NCBI RefSeq assembly: GCF_001305595.1 | Contig: NZ_CP012401.1 | Location: 2,615,001-2,679,000 of the forward strand | Reading direction: 5' to 3' | Length of the DNA stretch: 64,000 bases | From: Azospirillum thiophilum | Lineage (GTDB): Bacteria; Pseudomonadota; Alphaproteobacteria; Azospirillales; Azospirillaceae | Shown here: positions 1-9,336 of the stretch, in pieces | Numbering within the stretch: the first letter of the stretch is position 1 | Layout: the number at the start of each line of letters is the position of its first letter | Translations under genes and position numbers: made by a program | Notes under the pieces: model-generated | What the model was told of the DNA's origin: nothing | What the model saw: only the letters and a program-made list of their open reading frames with translations | Databases searched by the model: none

Positions 1-2531
1 TGCTGCGCCTGATCGTCGCGGCGCTGATCATCCTGGCGCTGGCCGGGCCGCTGCTGAACCCGCGCGCGGCGCTGCCGGGCGGCGGGCCGCTGCTGCTGGT
101 CGTGGACAATGGTTGGGCGGCCGGGCGCGACTGGCCGGCGCGCAAGCGCGTGATGGACGAATTGATCGCACAGGCAGACCGCCAGCAGCGCTCGGTGATC
201 CTGCTGCCGACCGCCCCGCCCGCGGACGGGCAGCCGATCCATGCCAGCGCCATCCTGCCGGCACCGGAAGCGCGCCGTCTGGCCCAGGCGCTCGTCCCCC
301 TGCCCTGGCCGACCGACCGCGCCGCCGCGCTGGACGCGCTGAAGACGGCGACGGCGCAGGCGAACGGCCGCGGCTCGATCCACGCGGTGTGGCTCAGCGA
401 CGGGGTGGGCGACCGCAGCGCTGCGGCACTCGCCGAGGGGCTGCAGCGGCTGGGCTCCGCTGACGTGCTGGACGATTCGTCCGAACGGCCGCCGCACCTG
501 CTGCTGCCGCCCTCCAGCGAGGGCACGGCGCTCACCGCCAGGATCGTCCGCGCCGACCCGTCGAAGCCGGAGCCGGTGACGGTGCGGCTTGCCGCCACCG
601 ACGGCCGTCTGCTGACCCGTCAGACCGTGGCGTTCGAGCCCGGCCAGAAGACGCGCGAGGTCCGCCTGGATATCCCGACCGAACTGCGCAACGACGCCGC
701 CAGCCTGCGGGTGGAGGGTGACACCACCGCCGGCGCCACCGTGCTGCTGGACGAGCGCTGGCGCCGCCGTCCCGTCGGCCTCGTGTCCGGCCGGTCGGAG
801 GGGGAAAGCCAGCCGCTGCTGTCCGACCTCTATTATCTCGAACGCGCGCTGTCGCCCTACAACGAGGTACGCCGGGGCGAGACGGAGGATCTGCTGAAAC
901 GCGATCTCGCCGTGCTGATCCTGTCCGACATCGGCGCCCTGACCGGCAGCGAGGTGCAGGACATCGAGGATTGGGTGAAGAAGGGCGGCGTCCTGCTGCG
1001 CTTCGCCGGGCCGCGGCTGGCCCAGAACGCCGATACGCTGGTGCCAGTACGGCTGCGCATCGGCGACCGTGCGCTGGGCGGGGCCTTGTCCTGGTCCGAG
1101 CCGGCACGGCTCCAGCCCTTTCCGGCCAAGTCGCCGTTCGAGGGGTTGGCGATCCCTGCCGACGTCCAGGTCAACCGGCAGGTCCTGGCCGAGCCGGCGC
1201 TCGATCTGGCCGAGCGCAGCTGGGCGCGGCTGGCCGACGGCACGCCGCTGGTGACCTCGCAGAAGCGCGGCGACGGCTGGATCGTGCTGGTCCACACCAC
1301 CGCCAGCCCCGACTGGTCGAACCTGCCGCTGTCCGGCCTGTTCGTCGACATGCTGCGCCGGCTGGTGGCGCTCAGCGGCGGCGTGACCGGCGCCGCCGGC
1401 ACCGCCTCGCTCGACCCGGTCGAACTGCTGGACGGCACCGGCCGGCTGGTGCCGCCGCCGCCGACCGCCTTCCCCATCCCCGGCAACGCCACCGCCGACG
1501 TCATCGGGCCGCGCCATCCGCCGGGCTTCTATGGAACCGATGATGCCCGCCGCGCCCTGAACCTGTCGGCCGCGGTGAGCCGCATCGACCCGCTGCCACC
1601 CCTGCCCGCCGGCATCGGCCGCGCCGGCTACGGCAGCCGGGGCGAGGTGCCGCTGAAGCCGTCGCTGCTGGCGGCTGCGCTCGCGCTGCTGTCCATCGAC
1701 CTGCTGATCGCGCTGGCGCTCCGCGGCCTGCTGCGCCCGCCCCGCCTGCGCCGGAGCGCCGGTGGCGCCACCGCCGGCCTGCTGTTCGCTGCGGCGCTCA
1801 TGTCCACGCCGCAGCCCGCCCGGGCGCTGGACCAGGATCGGGCGGTCAAGGTGACGGAGGAAACCTACCTCGCCTATGTCCAGACCGGTGACGGCACGAT
1901 CGACGACACCTCGCGCGCCGGGCTGGAGGGGCTGGTCAGCGTGCTCGGCCTGCGCACGGCGGTCGAGGCGGCAGGCGCCGTCGGCATCGATCCCGAACAG
2001 GACGAGCTCGCCTTCTATCCCCTGCTCTACTGGCCGGTGTCTGACCGGCAGAGGCCCTTGTCCGATCAGGCCCGCCAGCGGGTGAACGAGTACATGCGCA
2101 ACGGCGGCACCATCCTGTTCGACACCCGCGACCAGTCGCCGGGCGGCGGACCGGCCGTGCTGCAACGGCTGACGCAGGGGCTGGACATCCCGCCGCTGGC
2201 CCCGGTGCCGCAGGACCATGTGCTGCGCAAGTCCTTCTATCTGCTAACCGACTTTCCCGGCCGGCAGGCCGGCGGCCAGCTGTGGATCGAAGCGCGCGAA
2301 GGGGTGGCGAACGACGGCGTGTCCTCGGTGGTGATCGGCGGCAACGACTGGGCGGCGGCCTGGGCGGTCGGCCGCGGCGGCCAACCTCTCTTTGCGGTGA
2401 TCCCCGGCGGCGAGCGCCAGCGCGAGATGGCCTACCGTTTCGGCGTCAATCTCGTGATGTACGCGCTGACCGGCAACTACAAGGCCGATCAGGTCCATGT
2501 GCCCGCCATCCTGGAAAGGCTCGGCCAGTGA
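1..2531 (+). CDS. DUF4159 domain-containing membrane protein, 5' end outside window
   Basis: The reading frame is open from base 3 of the window, so the true start lies upstream and about 842 residues are visible. The first 20 visible residues are a hydrophobic segment like the end of a BatA-type N-terminal membrane domain. A vWA-like strand (LLLVVDN) follows, then a long periplasmic-type region. A transmembrane segment is near visible residues 555-580, and a second hydrophobic stretch ends in an Ala-rich, signal-like ARA motif. The last 230 residues (from about RAVKVTEETYLAY) match the DUF4159 family. Its stop overlaps the next start by one base (TGATG), so the two are translationally coupled. 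In many proteobacteria such genes follow moxR and a DUF58 gene in an envelope-stress or chaperone operon; that part is not visible here. The biochemical function is unknown. Confidence 0.85.
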   Translation, partial: LRLIVAALIILALAGPLLNPRAALPGGGPLLLVVDNGWAAGRDWPARKRVMDELIAQADRQQRSVILLPTAPPADGQPIHASAILPAPEARRLAQALVPLPWPTDRAAALDALKTATAQANGRGSIHAVWLSDGVGDRSAAALAEGLQRLGSADVLDDSSERPPHLLLPPSSEGTALTARIVRADPSKPEPVTVRLAATDGRLLTRQTVAFEPGQKTREVRLDIPTELRNDAASLRVEGDTTAGATVLLDERWRRRPVGLVSGRSEGESQPLLSDLYYLERALSPYNEVRRGETEDLLKRDLAVLILSDIGALTGSEVQDIEDWVKKGGVLLRFAGPRLAQNADTLVPVRLRIGDRALGGALSWSEPARLQPFPAKSPFEGLAIPADVQVNRQVLAEPALDLAERSWARLADGTPLVTSQKRGDGWIVLVHTTASPDWSNLPLSGLFVDMLRRLVALSGGVTGAAGTASLDPVELLDGTGRLVPPPPTAFPIPGNATADVIGPRHPPGFYGTDDARRALNLSAAVSRIDPLPPLPAGIGRAGYGSRGEVPLKPSLLAAALALLSIDLLIALALRGLLRPPRLRRSAGGATAGLLFAAALMSTPQPARALDQDRAVKVTEETYLAYVQTGDGTIDDTSRAGLEGLVSVLGLRTAVEAAGAVGIDPEQDELAFYPLLYWPVSDRQRPLSDQARQRVNEYMRNGGTILFDTRDQSPGGGPAVLQRLTQGLDIPPLAPVPQDHVLRKSFYLLTDFPGRQAGGQLWIEAREGVANDGVSSVVIGGNDWAAAWAVGRGGQPLFAVIPGGERQREMAYRFGVNLVMYALTGNYKADQVHVPAILERLGQ

Positions 2532-4636
2532 TGCCCGTCGATCTGCTCTCCGGAATTTCCGTGGCGCTGGCGCCGCTGCTGCCCTGGCCGGTGCTGGGCG
2601 TGCTGATCGGCTTCGCCCTGCTGGTGGTGCTGGTCGCGGCCCTGCGCCGGGCCCGCGGCACGCTGTTGCGCCTGCTGGCGGTGCTCGTGCTGGCGCTGGC
2701 GCTGATCAACCCGTCGCTGGTCCAGGAAAAACGCGACCCGATCAAGGACGTCGCCGTCGTGGTGGTCGACGAGTCGCCGAGCCAGGCCATCGGCGACCGG
2801 CGTGCCCGCACCGAACGGGCGGCGGAGCAGCTGATCCAGCGCATGAAGGGCTTCGACGACCTGGAGGTCCGCATCGCCCGCACCGGCGAGGGTGCGGAGG
2901 GCGGCGGCGCCATCAACGAGACCCACCTGTTCGACGCCCTGAACCGCGCCATGGCCGACGTGCCGCGCCGCCGCATGGCGGGCGCCGTCTTCATCACCGA
3001 CGGGCAGGTTCACGACGTGCCGCAGGTGCCGTCGAAGCTGGCCGACATCGGCCCGATCCACACCTTGCTGACCGGTGACCGCAACGAGGGCGACCGGCGG
3101 ATCGCAATCGTGCAGGCGCCGAACTACGGCATCGTCGGCAAGCCGGTCGAGCTGACCATCCGCATCGACGACATGCCCGGCCGCCAGTCTGCCGACGCCG
3201 CGGTGACGCTGCGCCAGGACGGCGGCCCGCCGGGAACCATCCGTGTCCCGGTGGGGCAGGATGTCCGGGTCGACCTGCCGATCGCCCATGGCGGCCAGAA
3301 TGTCCTGGAGTTGGAAGTGGAGCCGGCGAAGCAGGAACTGACGCTCGCCAACAACCGCGCCGCGGTGGTGGTGAACGGCGTGCGCGACCGGCTGCGCGTC
3401 CTGCTGGTGTCCGGCGAGCCCCATGCCGGCGAGCGCACCTGGCGCAACCTGCTGAAGGCCGACCCGGCGGTCGATCTGGTCCATTTCACCATCCTGCGCC
3501 CGCCAGAAAAACAGGACGGCACGCCGATCCGCGAGCTGTCGCTGATCGCCTTCCCGATCCGCGAGCTGTTCGAGGTGAAGCTGGATGAGTTCGACCTGAT
3601 CATCTTCGACCGCTACCGCCGCCGCGGCGTGCTGCCGCAGATGTATCTGGAGAACATCGCCGATTATGTCCGCAAGGGCGGTGCCCTGCTGGAGACCTCG
3701 GGCCAGGGCTATGCCTCGCCGCTGTCGCTCTACCGGACGCCGCTGGGCGCGATCCTGCCGGCGGCGCCCAGCGGACAGACGGTGGACCGCCCCTTCCTGC
3801 CGACGGTGACCGATGTCGGCCGCCGCCATCCGGTGACCGCCGGCCTGCCCGGCGATCGGCTGGATGCGCCGCCGACCTGGGGCCGCTGGTTCCATCAGGT
3901 GGACGTGACGCCCAACGGCGGCACGGTGGTGATGCAGGGCGCCGAGAACCGCCCGCTGCTGGTGCTGGACCGGGTCGGCAAGGGCCGGGTGGCGCAGCTC
4001 GCCTCCGACCAGATCTGGCTGTGGAGCCGCGGCTTCGAGGGTGGTGGCCCGCAGGCGGAGCTGCTGCGCCGCCTCGCCCACTGGCTGATGAAGGAGCCGG
4101 AGCTGGAGGAGAACGACCTTCGCGCCCATGTCGACGGAAACCGCATCACGGTCGAGCGCCGCTCCCTCACCCCCGACCCGCGCGCCGTCACCCTGACCGA
4201 CCCATCGGACCGCACCAGCACGCTGCAGCTGGCCGACGACCGGAGCGGACGCGCCGTCGCCACGGTGACCGCCGGGGCCCCCGGCATCTACCGGATCTCC
4301 GATGGGGAGCGGACGACCCTGGCGGTGGTTGGCGCGGTGAACACGCCCGAACTGGCCGACGTGCGTTCAACCGGCGACCGCATGCAGCCGGTGGCCGAGG
4401 CGACAGGCGGCGGCATCCAATGGGTGACCGACAGCGACACAGGTCCAAACCCGGGCGTGGAGGTGCGCCGCACCCAACCCGACCGCAGCCAGACCGGTTC
4501 CGGCTGGATCGGCCTGCGCGCGAACGGCGACTACACCGTGACCGGCGTGACCGACGTCCCGCTGCTTCCGGTCGGCGCGGTGCTGGCGCTGGTGTTCGGC
4601 GGCCTGCTGATGGCATGGCGGCGGGAGGGGCGATGA
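2531..4636 (+). CDS. vWA / glutamine-amidotransferase-like membrane protein
   Basis: This 701-residue protein starts at the ATG overlapping the upstream stop (TGATG). A longer upstream extension in the same frame lies inside the preceding gene and is rejected. Two transmembrane segments span residues 7-55. They are followed by a von Willebrand A-like domain with a DxSxS metal-binding motif (DESPS) and a TDG motif (FITDGQ). The region from about residue 285 to 520 resembles class I glutamine-amidotransferase-like folds seen in this family. A C-terminal transmembrane helix (VGAVLALVFGGLLMAW) precedes a short basic tail. It probably works at the inner membrane with the DUF4159 protein. The family is common in alphaproteobacteria but has no assigned reaction. 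Confidence 0.85.
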   Translation: MPVDLLSGISVALAPLLPWPVLGVLIGFALLVVLVAALRRARGTLLRLLAVLVLALALINPSLVQEKRDPIKDVAVVVVDESPSQAIGDRRARTERAAEQLIQRMKGFDDLEVRIARTGEGAEGGGAINETHLFDALNRAMADVPRRRMAGAVFITDGQVHDVPQVPSKLADIGPIHTLLTGDRNEGDRRIAIVQAPNYGIVGKPVELTIRIDDMPGRQSADAAVTLRQDGGPPGTIRVPVGQDVRVDLPIAHGGQNVLELEVEPAKQELTLANNRAAVVVNGVRDRLRVLLVSGEPHAGERTWRNLLKADPAVDLVHFTILRPPEKQDGTPIRELSLIAFPIRELFEVKLDEFDLIIFDRYRRRGVLPQMYLENIADYVRKGGALLETSGQGYASPLSLYRTPLGAILPAAPSGQTVDRPFLPTVTDVGRRHPVTAGLPGDRLDAPPTWGRWFHQVDVTPNGGTVVMQGAENRPLLVLDRVGKGRVAQLASDQIWLWSRGFEGGGPQAELLRRLAHWLMKEPELEENDLRAHVDGNRITVERRSLTPDPRAVTLTDPSDRTSTLQLADDRSGRAVATVTAGAPGIYRISDGERTTLAVVGAVNTPELADVRSTGDRMQPVAEATGGGIQWVTDSDTGPNPGVEVRRTQPDRSQTGSGWIGLRANGDYTVTGVTDVPLLPVGAVLALVFGGLLMAWRREGR

Positions 4637-4688
4637 GCCGCCGGCGGGAAGTCTGATTCCGCAGCAAAAATTTTCTGAAAACAGCCTG

Positions 4689-4717
4689 TTGCGTTCGGCC
4701 GGGCTTCCGATTAAGGT
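4689..4717 (+). promoter_or_regulatory. candidate sigma-70 promoter of tRNA-Gln
   Basis: TTGCGT at 4689-4694 and TAAGGT at 4712-4717 are separated by exactly 17 bases and lie 40 bases before the mature tRNA 5' end. Spacing and position suit a housekeeping promoter for a stable RNA. This was read by eye and is not backed by start-site data. Confidence 0.45.
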
Positions 4718-4756
4718 GCCGCTCCTTCCGGCGATACGAGAGTTCGCCGCGCCGGT

Positions 4757-4831
4757 TGGGGCGTCGCCAAGCGGTAAGGCAGCGGTTTTTGGTACCGCCA
4801 TCCGCAGGTTCGAATCCTGCCGCCCCAGCCA
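4757..4831 (+). tRNA. tRNA-Gln (anticodon TTG)
   Basis: The acceptor stem TGGGGCG (4757-4763) pairs with CGCCCCA (4821-4827), followed by the discriminator G and an encoded CCA (4829-4831). The anticodon arm GCGGT / ACCGC encloses the loop TTTTGGT, which places TTG at positions 34-36 (reads CAA). The T arm GCAGG-TTCGAAT-CCTGC is canonical. All parts of a 75-base cloverleaf are present. Confidence 0.96.
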
Positions 4832-4859
4832 ACTTTTCCCATTCTCTCCCTGCACGCAT

Positions 4860-6191
4860 TCATCGCGTCGCCATCGGGGCGAAATCAGCCATGGACCTGT
4901 CCAGGCGGATCATGAGTTGCCGCGCCTCCTGGCAGCTCTGCTGCAGCATCGCCCGGTCTCGATCCTGGGAAATGAACCGGTCTCCCGCCTCCTGAACGAG
5001 TGTGAGCTGCCTCAGCAGCGAGCGCCGTTGCTCGTCCAAACGAACATACGGCGCCAGCCGGGCCACCCCTTCCGCAAGCCGGATCAGGACCGCCGGCATC
5101 GCCTGCCCGGCCTGCCTGATCTGGTCGAATGCCGCACGGACAATTCCGTCGTAATCGGTCACGCTCCGGACCACCCGAAGTTTCCCGTCCTGATCGCCAT
5201 GAGCCGCAATTTCAAGTTGTCGATCGAAGATCAGCGAGAGACCTGACGACAAATTGTCGATCACGGCAAGCGCGGTGAAGACGTCATTGATGCCGGGCGA
5301 CAATGCACGAAGTGCGATCTCCACCATCTGGCGGATCCCATATTCGAGATCCTGGGTCGGCGTTCGCTCGGCGCCGATGATGAAGGCGTTGCGGATGGCC
5401 CGCACCAATTCTTCAGAACAGCAATTCGGCGGATGAACGCCGACATGGGCACCGCGGGCGAGGACGAAGTGCCCTGGACGCACCTTGATCCACAACACTG
5501 CACCCCTTTTCCGCGCCTCGCCGACCAGCATGTCGAAGTCGATGGCCTCGATATAGCCGTCATGCCCAAGCCCGATCCACACCGTGTTTTCCGGCGCCGG
5601 CTCCGCTGTCAATTGCGATGCCTCAGCCTCGGGCAGCAGATGGTCGATGGCGGTCCGCAATTCCCGCGTCACGTCGCGGACCACGTTGTCGTACATGATC
5701 GAGCGGGCGAGCTTGTGTACGAAGAACAGCAGCACGAACAGGCACAGCGCCGACATCGCCGTACCCACACTGACCGCCAGATGCGGGATACCACCGGAGG
5801 AAAGGCCGCCGATGCTGCGGAAGACGACCAGCAGATAGAGGATCGTCGCCACGAACAGGCCAAGCACCGCCTGCGTCTGCGGATCGCTGATGAAATTGCG
5901 GACCAGCCGCGGACCGAGTTGACCGGCGGCGAGCGTCAGCACCACGACCGTGATCGAAACGACCAACGAGGTCATGGTGATGATGCCCGACAGAAGCGCC
6001 CCCAGAAGTTGGCGTGCGCTTTCCGGGTCGCCGCTGTACACGAGCCACAGTTCCACCGCCCCATCTGGCAACAAATCACGATGCGTAAGCAGGAGAACCG
6101 CCAAAGCCACGGCGGCGATGCTCATCAGCATCGGCACGAACCAGAGGTTTCCGCGCAAAATCATCCAATAGTGACGCAAACGGTCTTGCAT
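4860..6191 (-). CDS. DUF2254 domain-containing membrane protein
   Basis: This 443-residue protein has about four transmembrane helices in its N-terminal third (residues 17-36, 62-90, 105-127 and 135-157). A soluble C-terminal region of about 280 residues follows. The membrane part contains the motif GALLSGIITMTSLVVSITVV typical of DUF2254, and the soluble part has the conserved block ALSPGINDVFTA. The family is widespread in alphaproteobacteria and its function is not established. It lies convergent to the upstream tRNA and divergent from the DUF421 gene, with about 160 bases between the two starts. Confidence 0.85.
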   Translation of the reverse strand: MQDRLRHYWMILRGNLWFVPMLMSIAAVALAVLLLTHRDLLPDGAVELWLVYSGDPESARQLLGALLSGIITMTSLVVSITVVVLTLAAGQLGPRLVRNFISDPQTQAVLGLFVATILYLLVVFRSIGGLSSGGIPHLAVSVGTAMSALCLFVLLFFVHKLARSIMYDNVVRDVTRELRTAIDHLLPEAEASQLTAEPAPENTVWIGLGHDGYIEAIDFDMLVGEARKRGAVLWIKVRPGHFVLARGAHVGVHPPNCCSEELVRAIRNAFIIGAERTPTQDLEYGIRQMVEIALRALSPGINDVFTALAVIDNLSSGLSLIFDRQLEIAAHGDQDGKLRVVRSVTDYDGIVRAAFDQIRQAGQAMPAVLIRLAEGVARLAPYVRLDEQRRSLLRQLTLVQEAGDRFISQDRDRAMLQQSCQEARQLMIRLDRSMADFAPMATR

Positions 6192-6353
6192 GGCTCAATC
6201 ATCCGATCGGTGACGGGACGAACAGTGCGTTCCTCGCCGTCTCGCAACGGATGCCCACCGGCTTTGTTCACCTTGCACGCTGCTTCCATGGTTGCGGCGA
6301 TGTCGCCGGTCCGTTCGACGCGGCAAATCGGCAAACCGTGCGGAGGAAATTCC

Positions 6354-6866
6354 ATGTTCTTCGACAGCTGGATCGGATTGGGACGCGTGCTGGTGGTTAG
6401 GTTTCTGGCCTATACGGCATTGGTGTTGCTGCTGCGGGTGTCCGGCAAACGCACCCTGACCAAGATGAACGCCTTCGATCTCGTGGTGACGGTGGCGCTG
6501 GGTTCGACGCTCGCCACTGTGCTGCTCAGCAAATCGGTGGCGCTGGCGGAAGGCGTTCTGGCGCTGACACTGCTCATCGTTTTGCAATATGCCATCACAT
6601 GGCTGTCGGTGCGCTCGCCGCGCTTTCAGGCACTGATCAAGGCGCAGCCGGCAATGCTCGTCTATCGAGGCGATTTTTTGCCGGCTGCATTGATGGATCA
6701 GCGCGTCACCCGCGAGGAGGTGATGGCGGTCCTGCGCGCCCAGGGGCGTACCGATCTCCGCGATGTGCTGGCCGTCGTGTTGGAGACCGACGGTTCTTTC
6801 AGCGTGCTCCCCGGAAATGCCGAGAGTGAAACGACGCCTGTGCTGGAAAACGTAAGCCGACCGTGA
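6354..6866 (+). CDS. DUF421 (YetF-like) membrane protein
   Basis: The ATG at 6354 is preceded by a GGAGG ribosome-binding site (6343-6347) and gives 170 residues. A longer in-frame extension runs antisense through the DUF2254 gene and is rejected. There are three N-terminal transmembrane segments, with the DUF421 signature RVSGKRTLTKMNAFD between helices 1 and 2. A small C-terminal alpha/beta domain follows, containing MLVYRGDFL and the block RVTREEVMAVLRAQG. YetF-type proteins are inner-membrane proteins of uncertain function. This copy is on the short side for the family but looks intact. Confidence 0.85.
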   Translation: MFFDSWIGLGRVLVVRFLAYTALVLLLRVSGKRTLTKMNAFDLVVTVALGSTLATVLLSKSVALAEGVLALTLLIVLQYAITWLSVRSPRFQALIKAQPAMLVYRGDFLPAALMDQRVTREEVMAVLRAQGRTDLRDVLAVVLETDGSFSVLPGNAESETTPVLENVSRP

Positions 6867-6926
6867 GGGTCATTCACAAAGACAACCTTGTCATGACGGT
6901 GATACCGCAACCTGATGTCACTGCTT

Positions 6927-8108
6927 CTACCCTTGCCAAGCCGCGGCAAGTGTCGCCGGGGACTCGTTCGAAACGAGCGGCGCCGCGGCAGAGGTGGACG
7001 TCAAGGGCGCGGCCGAACGGCCTTCGCGATAACCCGACGTCACGTAATGCGTCGCGGCAGCCAACTCGTTGCTGCCGAATGCGCGCTGGAGATCGGCGTA
7101 TCGGGCGAGATAAGCCGAAGCGTTGAAGGTCGTCGTCCGGCCTTCCAGCCGCCCGTTGACGGCGTAGTGGAGTGCCGCCGCGGTGGTGTTCGTTCCGAAC
7201 GCCTGGATGAGATCGGAGTTCGCAGCGATGTAACTCATCGCGTCGAACGTGGTGCTGCGTCCTTCCAGCCGTCCGAAGGTGATATAATGCTGGGTGGCGG
7301 CCACGGTGTCCGTACCGAAGGCGACGGCGAGATCGGCATTCGCCGCGATGTAGCTTGCGGCATCGAACGTCGTCGAGCGGCGTTCACGGATGCCGTTGCT
7401 CAGATAATGGCTTAGTGCCGCAGTCGTGTTGCTTCCGAACGCAGCGGCAAGATCCCTGTTGGCCGCCAGATAAGACATGGGATCGAACGCTCCCAGGCTG
7501 GTTGTGGCCACGGTCTGATCCGTGTAGCGAATATATTCGACGCCGGTCAACTGGTCGTAGCCGCTGGAATCGTACACATAAACGTTCCCGCCATGGCTGA
7601 AGGCCGTGCTGGCCGCCGCAGTCGAATAGCGTCTGACGGTGTCGGTCCCGGCACCGCCGTCGATATAATTGTTTCCCGTCCCGCCATCCAATTGATCGGA
7701 GCCGCCGCCACCGAAAATGGTGTCGTTCCCGGTGTAGCCACGAATCGTATCGTCGAACTCCGACCCGTACATCGTGTCCGAACCCGAAAGGATCGCCGAA
7801 ACAGCGGAGCTGCTTTGGCCGCTCGACAACCATCCAAGGAAAGTTGTCGCAGAGAGCGACATGCCATCGACGGTATAGGATACCGCACCATTCGATATCG
7901 AACGGATCGCACCGATCGTTCCTCCCACCACGGCGGAATTCGTCGCGTTGAATGAGAAACTTCCATAAAACTCGGTGGATGTACCACCGCCGTAATCCAC
8001 AGAAATGAAGCTGCTGTTTGCTTGGGTAATTCGCCCGAACAAGAGGTCTGATATCTGGATGTAATCTGTGTTGATCGCGGTCGATCCACCTGCAACGAAG
8101 CGAGCCAT
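6927..8108 (-). CDS. RTX-type calcium-binding protein with four 40-residue repeats
   Basis: This 393-residue protein starts at an ATG preceded by AGGGGAAGG. Residues 1-105 are a beta-rich region without a recognised domain. Residues 107-160 hold hemolysin-type glycine/aspartate nonapeptides (for example GYTGNDTIF, GGGGSDQLD, GGTGNNYID, GGAGTDTV), which in known proteins bind calcium as a beta-roll. Residues 208-367 consist of four tandem copies of exactly 40 residues. The unit is roughly FDAxSYIAANxDLxxAFGxN, then TTAAxxHYxxxGRxEGRxTT. There is no N-terminal signal peptide. RTX proteins of this layout are usually exported by a type I system through a C-terminal signal. No T1SS genes are adjacent, so export is inferred only. 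Its codon usage appears somewhat less GC-biased than the neighbours. Confidence 0.85.
   Translation of the reverse strand: MARFVAGGSTAINTDYIQISDLLFGRITQANSSFISVDYGGGTSTEFYGSFSFNATNSAVVGGTIGAIRSISNGAVSYTVDGMSLSATTFLGWLSSGQSSSAVSAILSGSDTMYGSEFDDTIRGYTGNDTIFGGGGSDQLDGGTGNNYIDGGAGTDTVRRYSTAAASTAFSHGGNVYVYDSSGYDQLTGVEYIRYTDQTVATTSLGAFDPMSYLAANRDLAAAFGSNTTAALSHYLSNGIRERRSTTFDAASYIAANADLAVAFGTDTVAATQHYITFGRLEGRSTTFDAMSYIAANSDLIQAFGTNTTAAALHYAVNGRLEGRTTTFNASAYLARYADLQRAFGSNELAAATHYVTSGYREGRSAAPLTSTSAAAPLVSNESPATLAAAWQG
7008..7487 (-). repeat. four tandem 120-bp repeat units (40 aa each)
   Basis: Residues 208-247, 248-287, 288-327 and 328-367 of the RTX protein align without gaps. The invariant core includes the Y at unit position 6, DL at 12-13, AFG at 16-18, HY near 28-29 and a G-x-x-E/R-x-R motif near the end. 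The DNA copies have diverged, so the array is old and under protein-level selection rather than a recent expansion. Confidence 0.85.
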
Positions 8109-8179
8109 AGGCCTTCCCCTAATTCTGCATTGCGTTCAGTTTCGCTCTTTACGAGCTATTCGTGCGCAGACCGTGAGCA

Positions 8180-8197
8180 TTCCTCAAGTCTGAGGAA
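8180..8197. promoter_or_regulatory. palindrome upstream of the RTX gene, candidate operator
   Basis: TTCCTCA-AGTC-TGAGGAA is a perfect inverted repeat with 7-base arms. It lies about 72 bases before the RTX start, in an AT-rich non-coding stretch. It has no T-tract and lies 5' of the gene, which favours a protein-binding site over a terminator. The bound regulator is unknown. Confidence 0.4.
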
Positions 8198-8383
8198 CTT
8201 GATTCAACGATAGCACAACCATAAGCTTTCGGAAACTGACAAGCGTATTTTTACGAAACGGATTGCATCATAATATTACAAATTGAACACACCAACTGTC
8301 GGACGCAGGTCAATTTTCTGCTCAAAATTTCTACTTTAGGTGGATAATTGGGTGAGGCTGCCAAACAGAAGAGGACTTGAGGG

Positions 8384-9235
8384 TCAATCGCCTGTTTCGC
8401 GGTGTTCCGCGGCCACACGATCGGACAATGCAACCAGCATGACCAGAGTATGGCCGGATCGTCCGCCGGGACGCAGGGTCAGCTGTTCCAGCATCAGCGT
8501 TCCGTCCAGCGGGTGGTTGAAGCGGCGCATCCCTCCTTCGCGCTCCAGCACGCCATGGTCCTCCCACAGCCGGGCAAACAGCGGGCTGGCCTGCCGCAAC
8601 CCATCGACCAGCGCACGCACCGCCGGATCGTCTGGGTGGCCGGCCGTGTCGGCCCGGAACTCCGCCAGCAGCCGGCGGGCCCGGTTCTCCCAATCCTGGA
8701 TGAAGCTGCGTGCGCTGTGATCGAGGAAGACATAGCGCAGCAGGTTCGGCTCTGCCCCGCCCAGCCAACCGCCGAACAGCCGCTCCGCCGCCGGGTTCCA
8801 GCCGACGGCGGTCCACAGCCGGTCGAGCAGATAGGCTGGCGCCGCCATGGCCGACAGTGCTGCCAGCAACACCGGCGGCGGGCTATCCGCCGCCCCGACC
8901 GCCGGAGCATCCGGATCGCGCTTGCGCGTCAGTTCGAACAGATAGGCACGCTCCGCCGTGGTCAGATGCAGGGCTTCCGCCACCCGGGCCAGCGCGCTGG
9001 GGGAGACCGAGACGTCGCGCCCCTGTTCCAGCCAGGTGTACCAGGTCGGGCTGATGCCGCAGAGCTGCGCCAGTTCCTCACGGCGCAGGCCTGGTGTGCG
9101 GCGGCGGGCGGACCCGCCTTTGGCGGCGAAGCCGGCCTCTGCGGGGGTCAGCCGCTCGCGGTGGCGGCGCAGGAAGGCGCCGAGCAGGCGGCGGCGGTCA
9201 GCGGCCGGATCGGAATCGGCTGGCGAGGTCGGCAT
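8384..9235 (-). CDS. XRE-family regulator with MmyB-like ligand-binding domain
   Basis: The chosen ATG at 9235 gives 283 residues (MPTSPADS). The upstream extension of 26 codons would run through the divergent promoter region and is not preferred. A helix-turn-helix of the XRE type lies at about residues 25-85 (LRREELAQLCGISPTWYTWLEQ). It is followed by a MmyB-like PAS-type domain with the typical block WNPAAERLFG and RYVFLDHSARSFIQDW. Regulators of this class usually control a neighbouring or divergent gene, here probably the methyltransferase starting about 100 bases away. The ligand is unknown. Confidence 0.88.
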   Translation of the reverse strand: MPTSPADSDPAADRRRLLGAFLRRHRERLTPAEAGFAAKGGSARRRTPGLRREELAQLCGISPTWYTWLEQGRDVSVSPSALARVAEALHLTTAERAYLFELTRKRDPDAPAVGAADSPPPVLLAALSAMAAPAYLLDRLWTAVGWNPAAERLFGGWLGGAEPNLLRYVFLDHSARSFIQDWENRARRLLAEFRADTAGHPDDPAVRALVDGLRQASPLFARLWEDHGVLEREGGMRRFNHPLDGTLMLEQLTLRPGGRSGHTLVMLVALSDRVAAEHRETGD

Positions 9236-9336
9236 AGTGGCACTCGTTATACCAGGATAAGTACCAGCCTTGTACCCGTTTGCAGAAGCGACGACCCTGC
9301 CCTCACCAGCCACACCGCCAGACGGGAAGCCACCCC

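Noticed and set aside
2489-4129. 546-codon open frame on the minus strand opposite the vWA/amidotransferase-like gene
   Set aside because: It is antisense to a gene with clear domains, lacks a ribosome-binding site and has composition expected of a high-GC shadow frame.
9247-9276. Direct GTACC repeats 11 bases apart between the XRE regulator and the methyltransferase, considered as operator
   Set aside because: Helical spacing is suggestive, but the units are only five bases and could occur by chance.
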